From: an uncultured Rhodospirillales bacterium
GTDB lineage: Bacteria > Pseudomonadota > Alphaproteobacteria > Acetobacterales > Acetobacteraceae
Direction of reading: 5' to 3'
Length of the DNA: 64,000 bases
NCBI GenBank assembly: GCA_903835235.1
Contig: CAILMF010000008.1
Span: forward strand, 1 to 64,000
Shown here: piece after piece, positions 20,105 to 30,504 of the stretch
Layout of the letters: each line of letters opens with the position of its first letter
How positions within the stretch are numbered: the first letter of the stretch is position 1
Program-made: the position numbers and the translations under genes
Notes under the pieces: model-generated
Told to the model about the DNA's origin: nothing
Seen by the model: only the letters and a program-made list of their open reading frames with translations
Databases searched by the model: none

Positions 20105-20911
20105 ATGCCGACCATCACCGTCAACGGCCACACGCTGCACACCGCCGAGGCCGGCAGCGGCCCCGCCGTGGTGCTGGTGCACGGCACCCTGCAGGACCAG
20201 CGCTACTGGGCGCCGCAGATGCAGCCGCTGGCGGATGCCGGCTTCCGCGCCATCGCGCTGAGCCTGCGGCACTTCTGGCCGGAACAGTGGGATGGCGTCG
20301 GCGACGACTTCACCATCGCCCAGCACATGGAGGATGTGGCTGCCGTGATCCGCACGCTGGGCGGCCCGGTGAGGTTGGTCGGGCATTCCCGCGGCGGGCA
20401 TATCGCCTTCCGCCTGGCCGGCGCCTACCCCGAGTTGCTGCACCAGCTGATCCTGGCCGAGCCGGGCGGTGAACTGGATGAGACGCTGGGCGGCGCCCCA
20501 GCCACCGGCGCGCAGGCCGCGGTATTCGCCCAGGCCGCCGAGATGGTGCGCGACGGCAAGCTGGAGGAAGGCATGACCTTCTTCGCCGACTATACCGGCG
20601 GCAAGGGCGCCTGGGGCCGCCGGCCGGAAGCCCGCCGCCAGGTGGCGCGGGACAATGCCCGCACGCTGCTGGGCCAGATCAACGAGGCCCGCAAGCCCTA
20701 TGGTCTGGCGGCGGTGAAGCTGATCCGCACGCCCACCCTGTTCGTGCAGGGCGAGAATACCCAGCCGCAGTTCAAGACCATCATCGCCGCCATGCTGCCG
20801 CAAGTGCCGGGCGCCGAAAGCGTGGTGGTGCCGCGCGCCACCCACAGCATGAGCCTGGAGAACCCGGCCGACTTCAACACGGCCATGCTGGGCTTCTTCG
20901 CCAAGGGGTGA
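20105..20911 (+). CDS. alpha/beta hydrolase
   Basis: VVLVHGTLQDQRYW; LVGHSRGGHIAFRLA nucleophile elbow; terminal catalytic His in RATHSMSLENP. Confidence 0.88.
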   Translation: MPTITVNGHTLHTAEAGSGPAVVLVHGTLQDQRYWAPQMQPLADAGFRAIALSLRHFWPEQWDGVGDDFTIAQHMEDVAAVIRTLGGPVRLVGHSRGGHIAFRLAGAYPELLHQLILAEPGGELDETLGGAPATGAQAAVFAQAAEMVRDGKLEEGMTFFADYTGGKGAWGRRPEARRQVARDNARTLLGQINEARKPYGLAAVKLIRTPTLFVQGENTQPQFKTIIAAMLPQVPGAESVVVPRATHSMSLENPADFNTAMLGFFAKG

Positions 20912-20932
20912 GCGGCACGCGGCGGGCGGCGG

Positions 20933-21865
20933 CTACAGCCGGCCGCGCACGCTGGCCAGCATCTCCAGCTGCCGCTCCGGCGCGCCGCAGAAGCGCAGCA
21001 TCAAATGGCTGGCGCCGGCCTGGATGAAGCCGCGCAGGAATTCCACCGCGCCCTCCAGGCCGCCGCCGTAGCAGGGACCAAGCTTGGAGGAGATATCCGC
21101 GCGGTCGCCGTAGTAGCTGCGCAGGAAGTCGTGCACCCGCTGGGTCGCCAACGCGGCATCATCGTCGATGGAAATGGTCAGGTAGGCCGCACCGGTGATG
21201 GCCGCCGGGTCGCGCCCATGCGCCCGCGCCGCATCCTGGAACTCCGGCCATTTCCGGGCAAAGCCGGCGGCATCCAGCGAGGATGGGAACCAGCCGTCCA
21301 GCTCCTGGCTGACGCGGCGCAGCGTGGCCGGCACCGTGCCGCCGATCCACACCGGCGGGCCGCCCGGCCGGTGTGGCATCGGGCCGACCTGCTGGCCCTT
21401 CAGCGTCCAGAGGTTGTCCCAGTCCACCCGCTCGCCGGTCCACAGCGCCCGGCACAGCCGGATGGCCTGCATCATCCTTGTGCCGCGCGCCTCGAACGGC
21501 ACGCCGCAAGCAGTAAACTCGTCGCGGATGGCCGGCGCATCGGTGGCGGCGCCGATGCCCAGGATCATGCGCCCCTCGCTGATCTGGTCCAGCGTGGCCA
21601 GCTGGTGCGCCAGCACCACCGGGTTGCGCAGCGCCGGCAGCAGCACGGCGGTGCCGATCTCCACCCGCCTGGTGCGGGCCGCCACGGCAGCCAGCAGGGT
21701 CAACGGTTCATGCCGCGGCCGGGCGGTGATGCTGTCGCCGACCCAGATGCTGTCATAGCCCAGCGCCTCGGCCTGCTCGGCCAGGGCCAGCATCGGCGCC
21801 ACTTCCGGCCGGCCGAGCACGATCTGCTCGCGCGTCGGCAGCAGGTAGCCGATCTTCACGCTCAT
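20933..21865 (-). CDS. LLM class (luciferase-like) flavin/F420-type oxidoreductase
   Basis: SVKIGYLLPTREQ...ALGYDSIWVGDSITARPRHEPLTLLAAVAARTRRVEIGTAVLLPALRNPVVLAHQLATLDQISEGRMILGIG. Confidence 0.88.
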   Translation of the reverse strand: MSVKIGYLLPTREQIVLGRPEVAPMLALAEQAEALGYDSIWVGDSITARPRHEPLTLLAAVAARTRRVEIGTAVLLPALRNPVVLAHQLATLDQISEGRMILGIGAATDAPAIRDEFTACGVPFEARGTRMMQAIRLCRALWTGERVDWDNLWTLKGQQVGPMPHRPGGPPVWIGGTVPATLRRVSQELDGWFPSSLDAAGFARKWPEFQDAARAHGRDPAAITGAAYLTISIDDDAALATQRVHDFLRSYYGDRADISSKLGPCYGGGLEGAVEFLRGFIQAGASHLMLRFCGAPERQLEMLASVRGRL

Positions 21866-21872
21866 GCCGGGT

Positions 21873-23573
21873 TCAGCCGGCGATGGCGTAGGCGGGGCGG
21901 CGCGGATCGGCGCCGGCGGCCAGCAGGCCCTTGGCCGGGTCGCTCAGCACCACCTCCACCGTGCCGGCCAGCCAGGTGCGTTCCGGCCATTCGCTGATGC
22001 CATGGCCCCTCGCGGCCAGCGCCTCCCGCGTCGCCGCGGGAATGCCGCCCTCCACCGCCAGCCGGCCGGGGAAGTACTGGAAGGGCGCGAAGGAACTGGG
22101 GAAGGAGTAGCTGGCCACCCGCGGCGCCTCGATGGCGTCCTGCACCTCCATGCCGTGCTGCATGATGTTCAGCAGCACCTGGGCCATGGCCTGGATCTGC
22201 ACGTCGCCGCCGGGGGTGCCGAAGGGCATGACCCCGCCCTGCTGCGTCACCACCATGGCCGGGTTGGGCGTCAGCCGCGGCCGCTTGCCCGGTGCCACGC
22301 CGCAGGGGTGCGACGGGTCGGGGCGGGACTGCGAGCCGCGATTGGACGGGATGATGCCAAGGCCAGGCACCACCGGCGCCTCCCAGGACCCATCGGACGG
22401 CGTGGCGCTGAAGGCATTGCCCCAGCGGTCCACCACCGCGCAGTAGCTGGTATCCGCCTCCACCAGCGGCCGGTCGGCGCGGCTGGCACCGGGCAACTGC
22501 GGCGAGGCATTCAGGATCGGCCCCGGCATTTCCGGCATGGCCCGGTTGGGGTCGATCTGCGCCAGGCGCGCGCCCAGGTGGCTGTCGCTCAGCAGCCGGT
22601 CCAGCGGCACCTCCACGAAGCGCGGATCACCAAAGTGGTATTCCCGGTCGGCCATGGCGGCCTTCACGCATTCAGTGAACAGGTGCAGGTATTCCGGGCT
22701 GTTGTGCGCCATGCCCGCGATGCCGCCCTTCTCCAGCAGCAGCAGCAACTCCAGCAGCGCCGGCCCCTGGCACCACGGGCCGCAGGTGATCACCTGGTGC
22801 CCGCGCCAGTCGCGCACCACGGCGGGCTCGATCCGGCTGCGGTAGCCGGCCATGTCCGCCATGGTCAGGTAGCCACCTTCCCGCCGCATGAAGGCGTCGA
22901 TCTCGCGGGCGATGTCACCCTTGTAGAAGGCGGCATGGGCGGCGGCCAGGCCGGCCATGCGGCCCTGCCCGGCGACCTTCTTCTCCTCATCTGCCATGTA
23001 TTGCAGCGTGCGCGCCAGGTCCGCCTGCACGAAGCGCTCCCCCACCTGCGGCAGCCGCCCGCCGGGGTAGAAGATCGGCATGCTCGTCGGGAAGCGTTCG
23101 TACTCGGCGCGGTGTTCCCGCAGGTTGTCGTGCAGCAGCGGATAGACCGCGTAGCCGTCCCGGGCGTGGCGGATGGCGTATTGCGCGACATCGCCGAAGC
23201 CCATGGTGCCGTGGCGCTCCAGGGCGGTAATCCAGGCATCGGGGGCCGCCGGCACCACGGTGCGCAGCACGCCCGCGGGTATCTTGCCGCCATGTTCGCG
23301 CATGAACAGGTCCGCCGGCAGGCTGGCCGGCCAGTGGCCCAGCCCGGCGATGGTCTCCACCGTGCCATCAGCCAGCCTGATGATGATGGGCGCCACCCCG
23401 GCCACATTGACCAGGTCCGGCAGCAGCACGCCCAGGGCCATGCCGGCGGCGCAGCCGGCATCCACCGCGTTGCCGCCGGCCTCCAGCACCGCGAAGCCGG
23501 CGGCGGCGGCCAGGTAGTGCCCGGCGGAAACCGCGTGGCGGGCGCCGTACAGGGTGGGTCGCGTGGCGTACAT
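21873..23573 (-). CDS. gamma-glutamyltransferase family protein
   Basis: AAAAGFAVLEAGGNAVDAGCAAGMALGVLLPDLVNVAG; DTSYCAVVDRWGNAFSATPSDG (catalytic Thr region); GTPGGDVQIQAMAQVLLN. Confidence 0.88.
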   Translation of the reverse strand: MYATRPTLYGARHAVSAGHYLAAAAGFAVLEAGGNAVDAGCAAGMALGVLLPDLVNVAGVAPIIIRLADGTVETIAGLGHWPASLPADLFMREHGGKIPAGVLRTVVPAAPDAWITALERHGTMGFGDVAQYAIRHARDGYAVYPLLHDNLREHRAEYERFPTSMPIFYPGGRLPQVGERFVQADLARTLQYMADEEKKVAGQGRMAGLAAAHAAFYKGDIAREIDAFMRREGGYLTMADMAGYRSRIEPAVVRDWRGHQVITCGPWCQGPALLELLLLLEKGGIAGMAHNSPEYLHLFTECVKAAMADREYHFGDPRFVEVPLDRLLSDSHLGARLAQIDPNRAMPEMPGPILNASPQLPGASRADRPLVEADTSYCAVVDRWGNAFSATPSDGSWEAPVVPGLGIIPSNRGSQSRPDPSHPCGVAPGKRPRLTPNPAMVVTQQGGVMPFGTPGGDVQIQAMAQVLLNIMQHGMEVQDAIEAPRVASYSFPSSFAPFQYFPGRLAVEGGIPAATREALAARGHGISEWPERTWLAGTVEVVLSDPAKGLLAAGADPRRPAYAIAG

Positions 23574-23642
23574 GGCTGGACCTGTCCGTGTTTCGCGGCC
23601 CAGGGTTCTCCCCGGCAAAGACGCTGTCAAGGAAACGCCACC

Positions 23643-24428
23643 ATGCCCGACCCGGTCCTGCTCGCCATCGACGCCCGCGGCATCGCCACCGCCACCCTGA
23701 ACCGGCCGGAGGTCGGCAATGCCTACAACGAAGCCGTGCTGCTGGGCCTGATCGGCGGGCTGGAGACGCTGGCCCGCGATAAGTCGGTCCGCGCCCTGGT
23801 CATCCGCGGCGCCGGAAAGCACTTCGCCGCCGGCGCCGACATCAACTGGCTGGCCGAGGTCTCCGGCTACCCGCCGGACCGCGCCTATGAATGCAGCTAC
23901 GCCACCACCCTGGCGATGACCCGGCTGAACGAGTTCCACCGCCCAACCTTCGCCGTCATCCAGGGTGCCTGCTTCGGCGGCGGCTTCGGCTTTGCCTGCT
24001 GCGTGGACGTGGCTCTGGCCACGCCGGCGGCGCAGTTCGGCATCACCGAGGTCCGGGTCGGCGTCGCCGCCACGCCCATCTCCACCCACATGGTCAACGC
24101 CATCGGCCTGCGGCAAACCCGGCGCTACGCGCTGACCGGGGAACGCTTCGGCCCCGAGGAGGCCCTGCGGATGGGCCTGGTGCATGAGGTCGTGGCCGCC
24201 GACGCCATCGAGGCGCGACTCGCCCACATCCTCGACGAGACGCTGAAATCCTCCCCGGCCGCGGTAGCGCTGACCAAGCACAGCTTCCTTTCCGCCAACG
24301 GATTGACCCTGGATGAGCGACAGATGCAGATGCTCTCGCACGAGGGCTGGACCATCCGCGCAACCGAGGAAGCCCGCGAGGGACTGGCGGCTTTCCGGGG
24401 CAAGCGGGCACCGGCCTGGTACCGATGA
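23643..24428 (+). CDS. enoyl-CoA hydratase/isomerase family protein
   Basis: Crotonase fold: NRPEVGNAYNEAVLLGL, AGKHFAAGADINWL, GACFGGGFGFACCVDVALA. Confidence 0.9.
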   Translation: MPDPVLLAIDARGIATATLNRPEVGNAYNEAVLLGLIGGLETLARDKSVRALVIRGAGKHFAAGADINWLAEVSGYPPDRAYECSYATTLAMTRLNEFHRPTFAVIQGACFGGGFGFACCVDVALATPAAQFGITEVRVGVAATPISTHMVNAIGLRQTRRYALTGERFGPEEALRMGLVHEVVAADAIEARLAHILDETLKSSPAAVALTKHSFLSANGLTLDERQMQMLSHEGWTIRATEEAREGLAAFRGKRAPAWYR

Positions 24429-24447
24429 GTTAACGGGTCATCCATGT

Positions 24448-24465
24448 CCGTCATTTAAGCTTCAC
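24448..24465 (+). promoter_or_regulatory. candidate Pho box upstream of pstS
   Basis: CCGTCAT-TTAA-GCTTCAC versus CTGTCAT-N4-CTGTCAY; first half good, second half weaker. Confidence 0.45.
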
Positions 24466-24531
24466 AAATATGCAACAGGAATGTCGCTTACCCCGCCTAG
24501 AAGCCGGGCACGCCTTTCGCGGAGAAAAATT

Positions 24532-25572
24532 ATGAACCGTCGGTCCTTCCTGCTCGCCTCCAGCGCCATGGCGCTCGCCCCCCAGTTGGCCAGCGCCCAG
24601 GGCGCGCAGATCACCGGCGCCGGCGCCAGCTTCCCCAACCCGGTCTACCAGAAGTGGGGCGAGGCCGGGAAAGCCGCCACCGGGATCTCGCTGAACTACC
24701 AGTCGGTCGGCTCGGGCGCCGGCATCAACCAGATCAAGAACCGCACGGTCGATTTCGGCGCAACCGATGCGCCGCTGACCCAGGCTCAGCTTGATGAAGC
24801 CAACCTGATGCAGTTCCCCTCGGTGATGGGCAGCCTGGTGCCGATCGTGAACATCCCGGGCGTCGAGAACGAGGCGATGAAGCTCACCGGCGAACTGATC
24901 GCCGAGATCTACATGGGCAAGGTCACCAAGTGGAACGACCCGCGCATCGTCGAGATGAACCCGGGCCTGACCCTGCCGAACCTGGCCATCGCGCCGGCCT
25001 ATCGCGCCGACGGCTCGGGCACCACCTTCGTGTGGGTGTCCTACCTGGCCGCCGTTTCCCCCGAATGGAAGGAAAAGGTCGGCGTCGGCACCTCGGTGCG
25101 CTTCCCCACCGGCACCGGCGCGCGCGGCAATGAAGGCGTGGCCGGCACGGTCAAGAACATCCGCGGCGCCATCGGCTACGTGGAAAACGCCTATGCCATC
25201 ACCAACAAGCTGGTCACCACCCAGCTGCGCAACAAGGCCGGCCACTTCGTGAAGCCGACCCAGGAATCCTTCATCGCCGCGGCGAGCAATGCCGACTGGA
25301 CCGCGCCGGGCATGGCCGCCAGCCTGATCGACCAGCACGGCGCCACCTCCTGGCCGATCGTCTCGCCGACCTTCATCCTGCTGCCGAAGAACCCCACCGA
25401 CGGCACCCGCAGCCTGAACGTCATGAAGTTCTTCGACTGGGCCTTCAAGAACGGCGCCGCCCTGGCGCAGGAGCTGGAGTACATCCCGCTGCCGGGTGCG
25501 GTGCAGAACGCGATCCGCGCCGCCTGGGCGAAGGACGTGAAGGTCAACGGCCAGTCGGTCTGGACCAACTGA
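24532..25572 (+). CDS. pstS: phosphate ABC transporter substrate-binding protein
   Basis: Signal peptide; ITGAGASFPNPVYQKW; VGSGAGINQI; DFGATDAPLT; DGSGTTFVWVSYL. Confidence 0.96.
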   Translation: MNRRSFLLASSAMALAPQLASAQGAQITGAGASFPNPVYQKWGEAGKAATGISLNYQSVGSGAGINQIKNRTVDFGATDAPLTQAQLDEANLMQFPSVMGSLVPIVNIPGVENEAMKLTGELIAEIYMGKVTKWNDPRIVEMNPGLTLPNLAIAPAYRADGSGTTFVWVSYLAAVSPEWKEKVGVGTSVRFPTGTGARGNEGVAGTVKNIRGAIGYVENAYAITNKLVTTQLRNKAGHFVKPTQESFIAAASNADWTAPGMAASLIDQHGATSWPIVSPTFILLPKNPTDGTRSLNVMKFFDWAFKNGAALAQELEYIPLPGAVQNAIRAAWAKDVKVNGQSVWTN

Positions 25573-25658
25573 GCCACTTCGGCTGAGCGAAGGCGTGCGG
25601 CCGGGCAACCGGCCGCCGCCCTGATTTTCCCCCCTCTCCGTCACCCGGAGCGCTGACT

Positions 25659-26639
25659 TTGTCCCAGGCCGTCGCCACCCCCCTTGGTGCCCCCATGGGC
25701 GCCAAATCCGCCCCGGCGCGCCGCGCCAATATCGGCGACCCCATCTTCGCGCTGGCCTGCCGCGCGGCCGGCGCCGGCGTGCTGCTGCTGCTCGGCGGCA
25801 TCATCATCTCGCTGTTCCTCGGCGGCCTGCCGGCCTTCCAGAAGTTCGGCATCGAATTCCTGTGGTCCACCGAATGGGACCCGGTGACCGAGGTGTTCGG
25901 CGCCGGCGTGTCCATCTATGGCACCGTCGTCACCGCCATCATGGCCATCCTGCTGGCCGTGCCGGTTGCCTTCGGCGTCGCCTTCACCCTGACCGAGCTG
26001 GCGCCCAACTGGCTGCGCCGCCCGGTCGGCACCGCGGTGGAGCTGCTGGCCGCCGTGCCGAGCATCATCTACGGCATGTGGGGCTTCTTCCTGATCGCGC
26101 CGCTGATGTCGCAATACGTGCAGCCCGCGCTGATCGACAGCCTCGGCGAGATGCCGGGCATCGGCTTCCTGTTCCAGGGCCCGCCCTTCGGCACCGGCAT
26201 CTTCACCGCAGCCCTGATCCTGGCGATCATGATCCTGCCCTTCATCGCCGCCACCATGCGCGACGTGTTCGAGCAGGTGCCCCCGGTGTTCAAGGAAAGC
26301 GCCTACGGCCTGGGCTGCACCACCTGGGAAGTGATGAAGGGCGTGGTGCTGCCCTATACCCGCGTCTCCGTCGCCGGCGGCGTCATGCTCGGCCTCGGCC
26401 GCGCATTGGGGGAGACCATGGCGGTCACCTTCGTCATCGGCAACGCCAACCGCATCACCACCACGCTGTTCGGCCCGGGCAACACCATCGCTTCCGTGGT
26501 GGCGCTGGAGTTCGGCGAGAGCGAGGCCGGCAGCCTGAAGCTCTCGGCGCTGCTGGCGCTGGGCTTCATCCTGTTCGTCATCTCGTTCATCGTGCTGGCG
26601 GCGTCCCGCTACCTGCTGCGTTCGCGGCTGAAGGGCTGA
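25659..26639 (+). CDS. pstC: phosphate ABC transporter permease PstC
   Basis: Permease with VPVAFGVAFTLTELAP, AAVPSIIYGMWG, YGLGCTTWEVM...LGRALGETMAVTFVIGN; operon context. TTG start. Confidence 0.94.
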   Translation: MSQAVATPLGAPMGAKSAPARRANIGDPIFALACRAAGAGVLLLLGGIIISLFLGGLPAFQKFGIEFLWSTEWDPVTEVFGAGVSIYGTVVTAIMAILLAVPVAFGVAFTLTELAPNWLRRPVGTAVELLAAVPSIIYGMWGFFLIAPLMSQYVQPALIDSLGEMPGIGFLFQGPPFGTGIFTAALILAIMILPFIAATMRDVFEQVPPVFKESAYGLGCTTWEVMKGVVLPYTRVSVAGGVMLGLGRALGETMAVTFVIGNANRITTTLFGPGNTIASVVALEFGESEAGSLKLSALLALGFILFVISFIVLAASRYLLRSRLKG

Positions 26640-26644
26640 CCCCG

Positions 26645-27532
26645 ATGAGCGCTACCACCCAACCCTCGCTGGCGCCGGCCAAGAACCTTGCCGTCGCCGC
26701 CCGGCTCGGCAGCAGCCGCCGGCGCAGCGACGTCATCGCGCGCTTCCTGTCGCTGCTGGCCACCGCCATCGGCCTGGTGTTCCTCACCTCCATCCTGGTG
26801 ACGCTCTTCTACAAGGGCTTCAACGCGATGAACCTCTCGGTCTTCACCGAGGTCACGCGCCCCCCGGGCTCCAATGGCGGCCTGCTGAACGCCATCGTCG
26901 GCAGCCTGATCCAGGTGGCGCTGGGCACCGCCATCGGCACGCCCATCGGCATGCTGGTCGGCACCTACCTGGCTGAATATGCGCGGGGCTCCACCTTCGG
27001 CGGCATCGTCCGCTTCGTGTCGGACATCCTGCTTTCGGCACCGTCCATCCTCATCGGCCTGTTCGTCTACTCGCTGCTGGTGCTGCCCTTCGGCGGCTTC
27101 TCCGGCTGGGCGGGCGTGGCGGCGCTGGCCATCATCATTATCCCCATCGTGGTCCGCACCACCGAGGACATGCTGAGCCTGATCCCGAACACGCTGCGCG
27201 AAGCGGTGATCGGGCTCGGCTCGCCGAAGTGGAAGATGATCGTGCTGGTGTGCTGGCGCTCGGCGATCTCGGGCATCATCACCGGCGTGCTGCTGGGCAT
27301 CGCCCGCATCGCCGGCGAGACCGCGCCGCTGCTGTTCACCAGCCTGGGCAACAACGCCTGGTCCACCGACCTGACGCAGCCGATGCCCAGCCTGCCGATC
27401 ACGATCTATTCCTACGCCGGGTCGCCGTTCCAGGATTGGATCGAGCTGGCCTGGGCCGGCGCCCTGGTGATCACCCTGGCGGTTCTGGGTCTGAATATCG
27501 CGGCCCGTAGTCTTTTCAGCGGCAAGAAGTGA
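26645..27532 (+). CDS. pstA: phosphate ABC transporter permease PstA
   Basis: [43 protein letters not shown]-like motif; operon context. Confidence 0.94.
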   Translation: MSATTQPSLAPAKNLAVAARLGSSRRRSDVIARFLSLLATAIGLVFLTSILVTLFYKGFNAMNLSVFTEVTRPPGSNGGLLNAIVGSLIQVALGTAIGTPIGMLVGTYLAEYARGSTFGGIVRFVSDILLSAPSILIGLFVYSLLVLPFGGFSGWAGVAALAIIIIPIVVRTTEDMLSLIPNTLREAVIGLGSPKWKMIVLVCWRSAISGIITGVLLGIARIAGETAPLLFTSLGNNAWSTDLTQPMPSLPITIYSYAGSPFQDWIELAWAGALVITLAVLGLNIAARSLFSGKK

Positions 27533-27539
27533 GGCGGAG

Positions 27540-28376
27540 ATGAGCGGGACCATGACGGAACAGACGGGCCAGAACGCCAGCTTCGGCGGCATGGCGGCAC
27601 GCTCCAGCGCCGAGCTGAACAAGACGGCGCGGATCAGCATCCGCAACCTGGATTTCTACTACGGCACCAACAAGGCGCTGAAGGCGATCAACATCGACTA
27701 CCCGGAGAAGCAGGTGACCGGCATGATCGGTCCCTCCGGCTGCGGCAAGTCCACCCTGCTGCGGATCCTCAACCGCATGTTCAGCCTCTACCCCGGCCAG
27801 CGCGCCACCGGTGAGGTGCTGATGGATGGCAAGAACATCCTCGACGACAGCGTCGACATGAACGAGCTGCGCTCCAAGGTCGGCATGGTCTTCCAGAAGC
27901 CGACGCCGTTCCCGATGACGATCTACGAGAACATCGCCTTCGGTATCCGCCTGCACGAAAAGCTCAGCCGCTCGGAGATGGACGAGCGGATCGAGTGGGC
28001 GCTGACCCGCGCCGCGATCTGGGGCGAGGTCAAGGACCGGCTCAACGCTTCCGCCATGGGTCTCTCGGGCGGCCAGCAGCAGCGGCTCTGCATCGCCCGC
28101 ACCATTGCGGTGCGGCCGGAAGTGATCCTGTTCGACGAGCCCACCTCGGCGCTGGACCCGATCAGCACGCTGAAGATCGAGGAGCTGATCGACGAGTTGA
28201 AGCGCGACTTCACCATCGCCATCGTCACCCACAACATGCAGCAGGCGGCGCGCTGCGCCGACCAGGTGGCGTTCTTCTACCTCGGTGAATTGATCGAGGT
28301 GGCGCCGGCCGCCCAGTTGTTCACCGCCCCGAAGCAGCAGAAGACCCAGGAATACATCACCGGGCGGTTCGGCTGA
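27540..28376 (+). CDS. pstB: phosphate ABC transporter ATP-binding protein PstB
   Basis: [54 protein letters not shown]. Confidence 0.97.
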   Translation: MSGTMTEQTGQNASFGGMAARSSAELNKTARISIRNLDFYYGTNKALKAINIDYPEKQVTGMIGPSGCGKSTLLRILNRMFSLYPGQRATGEVLMDGKNILDDSVDMNELRSKVGMVFQKPTPFPMTIYENIAFGIRLHEKLSRSEMDERIEWALTRAAIWGEVKDRLNASAMGLSGGQQQRLCIARTIAVRPEVILFDEPTSALDPISTLKIEELIDELKRDFTIAIVTHNMQQAARCADQVAFFYLGELIEVAPAAQLFTAPKQQKTQEYITGRFG

Positions 28377-29098
28377 TGGGTGAAGACCAGCAGGAGCACA
28401 CCGTGAAGAGCTACGCCGAAGAGCTGAAGCGCCTGAGCGGGATGATCATCCGCATGGGCGGCCTGGCCGAGCGCGCCGTGGCCGATGCCACGCATGCCCT
28501 GGTGGAGCGCGATTCCGACCTGGCTACCGACGTGGTCCAGCGCGATGTCGAGATCGACAAGCTGGAGCGCGAGATCGAAAGCTTCACCGTCCGCCTGCTG
28601 GCGCTGCGCCAGCCGATGGGTTCCGACCTGCGCATGATCGTCGCGGCCATGCGGATCAGCCACGACCTGGAGCGGATCGGCGACTACGCCCGCAACGCCG
28701 CCAAGCGGGCGATCGTCATCTCCGAGCAACCGCAGATCGGCAGCCTGAACGGCTTCATGCGCATGGCCCGGCTGGTGCAGGAAAACCTGAAGAACGCCAT
28801 CGACGCCCTGGTGACCATGGATGTCGCCAAGGCCGACGAGGTCTGGGCCGCGGACGAGCCGGTGGACGAGATCTACAACGGCATCTTCCGCGAAATGCTG
28901 ACCCACATGATGGAAGACCCGCGCAATATCACCGCGGCCACCCATCTGCTGTTCATCGCCAAGAACCTCGAGCGCATCGGCGACCACGCTACCAACATCG
29001 CCGAGACCGTCCATTTCGCCGTCCGCGGCGACACCCTGAACGAGGAAAGGCCGAAAGCCGATGCTTCAGCCTATGCTGTCGTCCGCCCGCACGACTGA
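28376..29098 (+). CDS. phoU: phosphate signalling protein PhoU
   Basis: Two PhoU repeats incl. PMGSDLRMIVAAMRISHDLERIGDYARN and AATHLLFIAKNLERIGDHATNIAE. Confidence 0.96.
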   Translation: MGEDQQEHTVKSYAEELKRLSGMIIRMGGLAERAVADATHALVERDSDLATDVVQRDVEIDKLEREIESFTVRLLALRQPMGSDLRMIVAAMRISHDLERIGDYARNAAKRAIVISEQPQIGSLNGFMRMARLVQENLKNAIDALVTMDVAKADEVWAADEPVDEIYNGIFREMLTHMMEDPRNITAATHLLFIAKNLERIGDHATNIAETVHFAVRGDTLNEERPKADASAYAVVRPHD

Positions 29099-29798
29099 GA
29101 CCGCCGCCCGCCCCACCGTGCTGGTGGTGGAGGACGAGGCGCCGCTGCTGACGCTGCTGCGCTACAACCTGGAACGCCAGGGCTTCCGCGTTGAGGAAGC
29201 CGCCGACGGCCAGGAAGCGCTGCTGCGCGTGGCCGAGGCGCGGCCGGACCTGGTGCTGCTGGACTGGATGCTGCCCAGCCTGTCGGGGATCGAGGTCTGC
29301 CGCCAGCTGCGGCGCCGCCCGGCCACGCGTGACCTGCCGATCATCATGGTGACCGCCCGCACCGAGGACCAGGACGCCGTGCGCGCGCTGGACCTGGGGG
29401 CCGACGACTACATCACCAAGCCCTTCGTCATGGAAGCGCTGATGGCGCGCATCCGGGCCCTGCTGCGGCGGTCCGGCAACATCGCCAGCAAGGGCACGCT
29501 GGCCTATCGCGACCTGGTCATGGACCAGGACGCGCACCGCGTGTCGCGCAACAACCGCGCGCTGCACCTGGGCCCCACGGAATACCGCCTGCTGGAGTTC
29601 TTCCTGCAGCACCCCGGCCGGGTCTTCACCCGGGAACAACTGCTGGACGGGGTCTGGGGCCGCGACATCCATGTCGAGCCGCGCACCGTGGACGTGCATA
29701 TCCGCCGCCTGCGCCGTGCGGTGAACGGCCCGGACGAGGAAGACCTGATCCGCACGGTCCGTTCCGCCGGCTACGCGCTGGACGCCGAAGCCACCTGA
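29061..29798 (+). CDS. phoB: phosphate regulon response regulator PhoB
   Basis: REC domain LVVEDEAPLLTLLRYNL...DLVLLDWMLPSLSGIEV...GADDYITKPF plus winged-helix output domain; 3' end of pst-phoU operon. Confidence 0.94.
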   Translation: MLQPMLSSARTTETAARPTVLVVEDEAPLLTLLRYNLERQGFRVEEAADGQEALLRVAEARPDLVLLDWMLPSLSGIEVCRQLRRRPATRDLPIIMVTARTEDQDAVRALDLGADDYITKPFVMEALMARIRALLRRSGNIASKGTLAYRDLVMDQDAHRVSRNNRALHLGPTEYRLLEFFLQHPGRVFTREQLLDGVWGRDIHVEPRTVDVHIRRLRRAVNGPDEEDLIRTVRSAGYALDAEAT

Positions 29799-29901
29799 GC
29801 CGCCCGAAGCCCGCCCTCTGGCCGCCCTGGCCCACGCCGGGGCGGTTTACAGCCCCGGCGCCATGCCCGAAGCTGGCCGCAACCAGCAGGGAGGCGCAAC
29901 C

Positions 29902-30435
29902 ATGGCCGCAGCACAGCTGACCCATATGGGCATCTACGTGCACCAGCTTGAGCCCATGGTTGCCTTCTACGGCAACGTGCTCGGGCTGGTGGTTTCGGAC
30001 CGGGGGCATGTCCCGCGCTTCGGCGGCGATATCGTGTTCATGTCCGGCGACAGCCAGATCCACCACCAGGTGGTGCTGGTGCACGGCCGCCCGGCCCACG
30101 CCACCTACACCACGGTCATGCAGATCAGCTTCACCGTGCCCAGCCTGGCGGAGCTGCGCGCCGCCCGCGACCGGGCCCTGGCCAATGGTGCCCGCAACCT
30201 GCGCGCCACCAGCCATGGCAATGCCTGGTCGATCTACTTCGAGGACCCCGAGGGCAACGTCATCGAGGTCTACCTGGACAGCCCCTTCCATGTGCCGCAG
30301 CCGCATGGCGACCCGCTGGACCTGGACAAGCCGGACGCGCAGATCCTGGTGGAGACCGAGGCCGCCTGCCGCGCCGACCCCGGCTTCCTGCCGCGGGCGG
30401 AATGGGAACGCCTCCAGGCCGCCCGGCTGGCCTGA
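29902..30435 (+). CDS. VOC family (glyoxalase/dioxygenase-like) protein
   Basis: THMGIYVHQLEPMVAFYGNVLGLVVSDRG; IYFEDPEGNVIEVYLDSP. Confidence 0.9.
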   Translation: MAAAQLTHMGIYVHQLEPMVAFYGNVLGLVVSDRGHVPRFGGDIVFMSGDSQIHHQVVLVHGRPAHATYTTVMQISFTVPSLAELRAARDRALANGARNLRATSHGNAWSIYFEDPEGNVIEVYLDSPFHVPQPHGDPLDLDKPDAQILVETEAACRADPGFLPRAEWERLQAARLA

Positions 30436-30504
30436 TCCAGGACACAATATACCCATGACTTTGCCCCGGCATTGACGGTTGCGAAGCAAGTAAAAATCCG
30501 TCCA

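Noticed and set aside
21864-23642. + strand extension upstream of the enoyl-CoA hydratase ORF (854 aa in the track)
   Set aside because: The 5' ~590 codons are antisense to gamma-glutamyltransferase; the real start is MPDPVLL at 23643.
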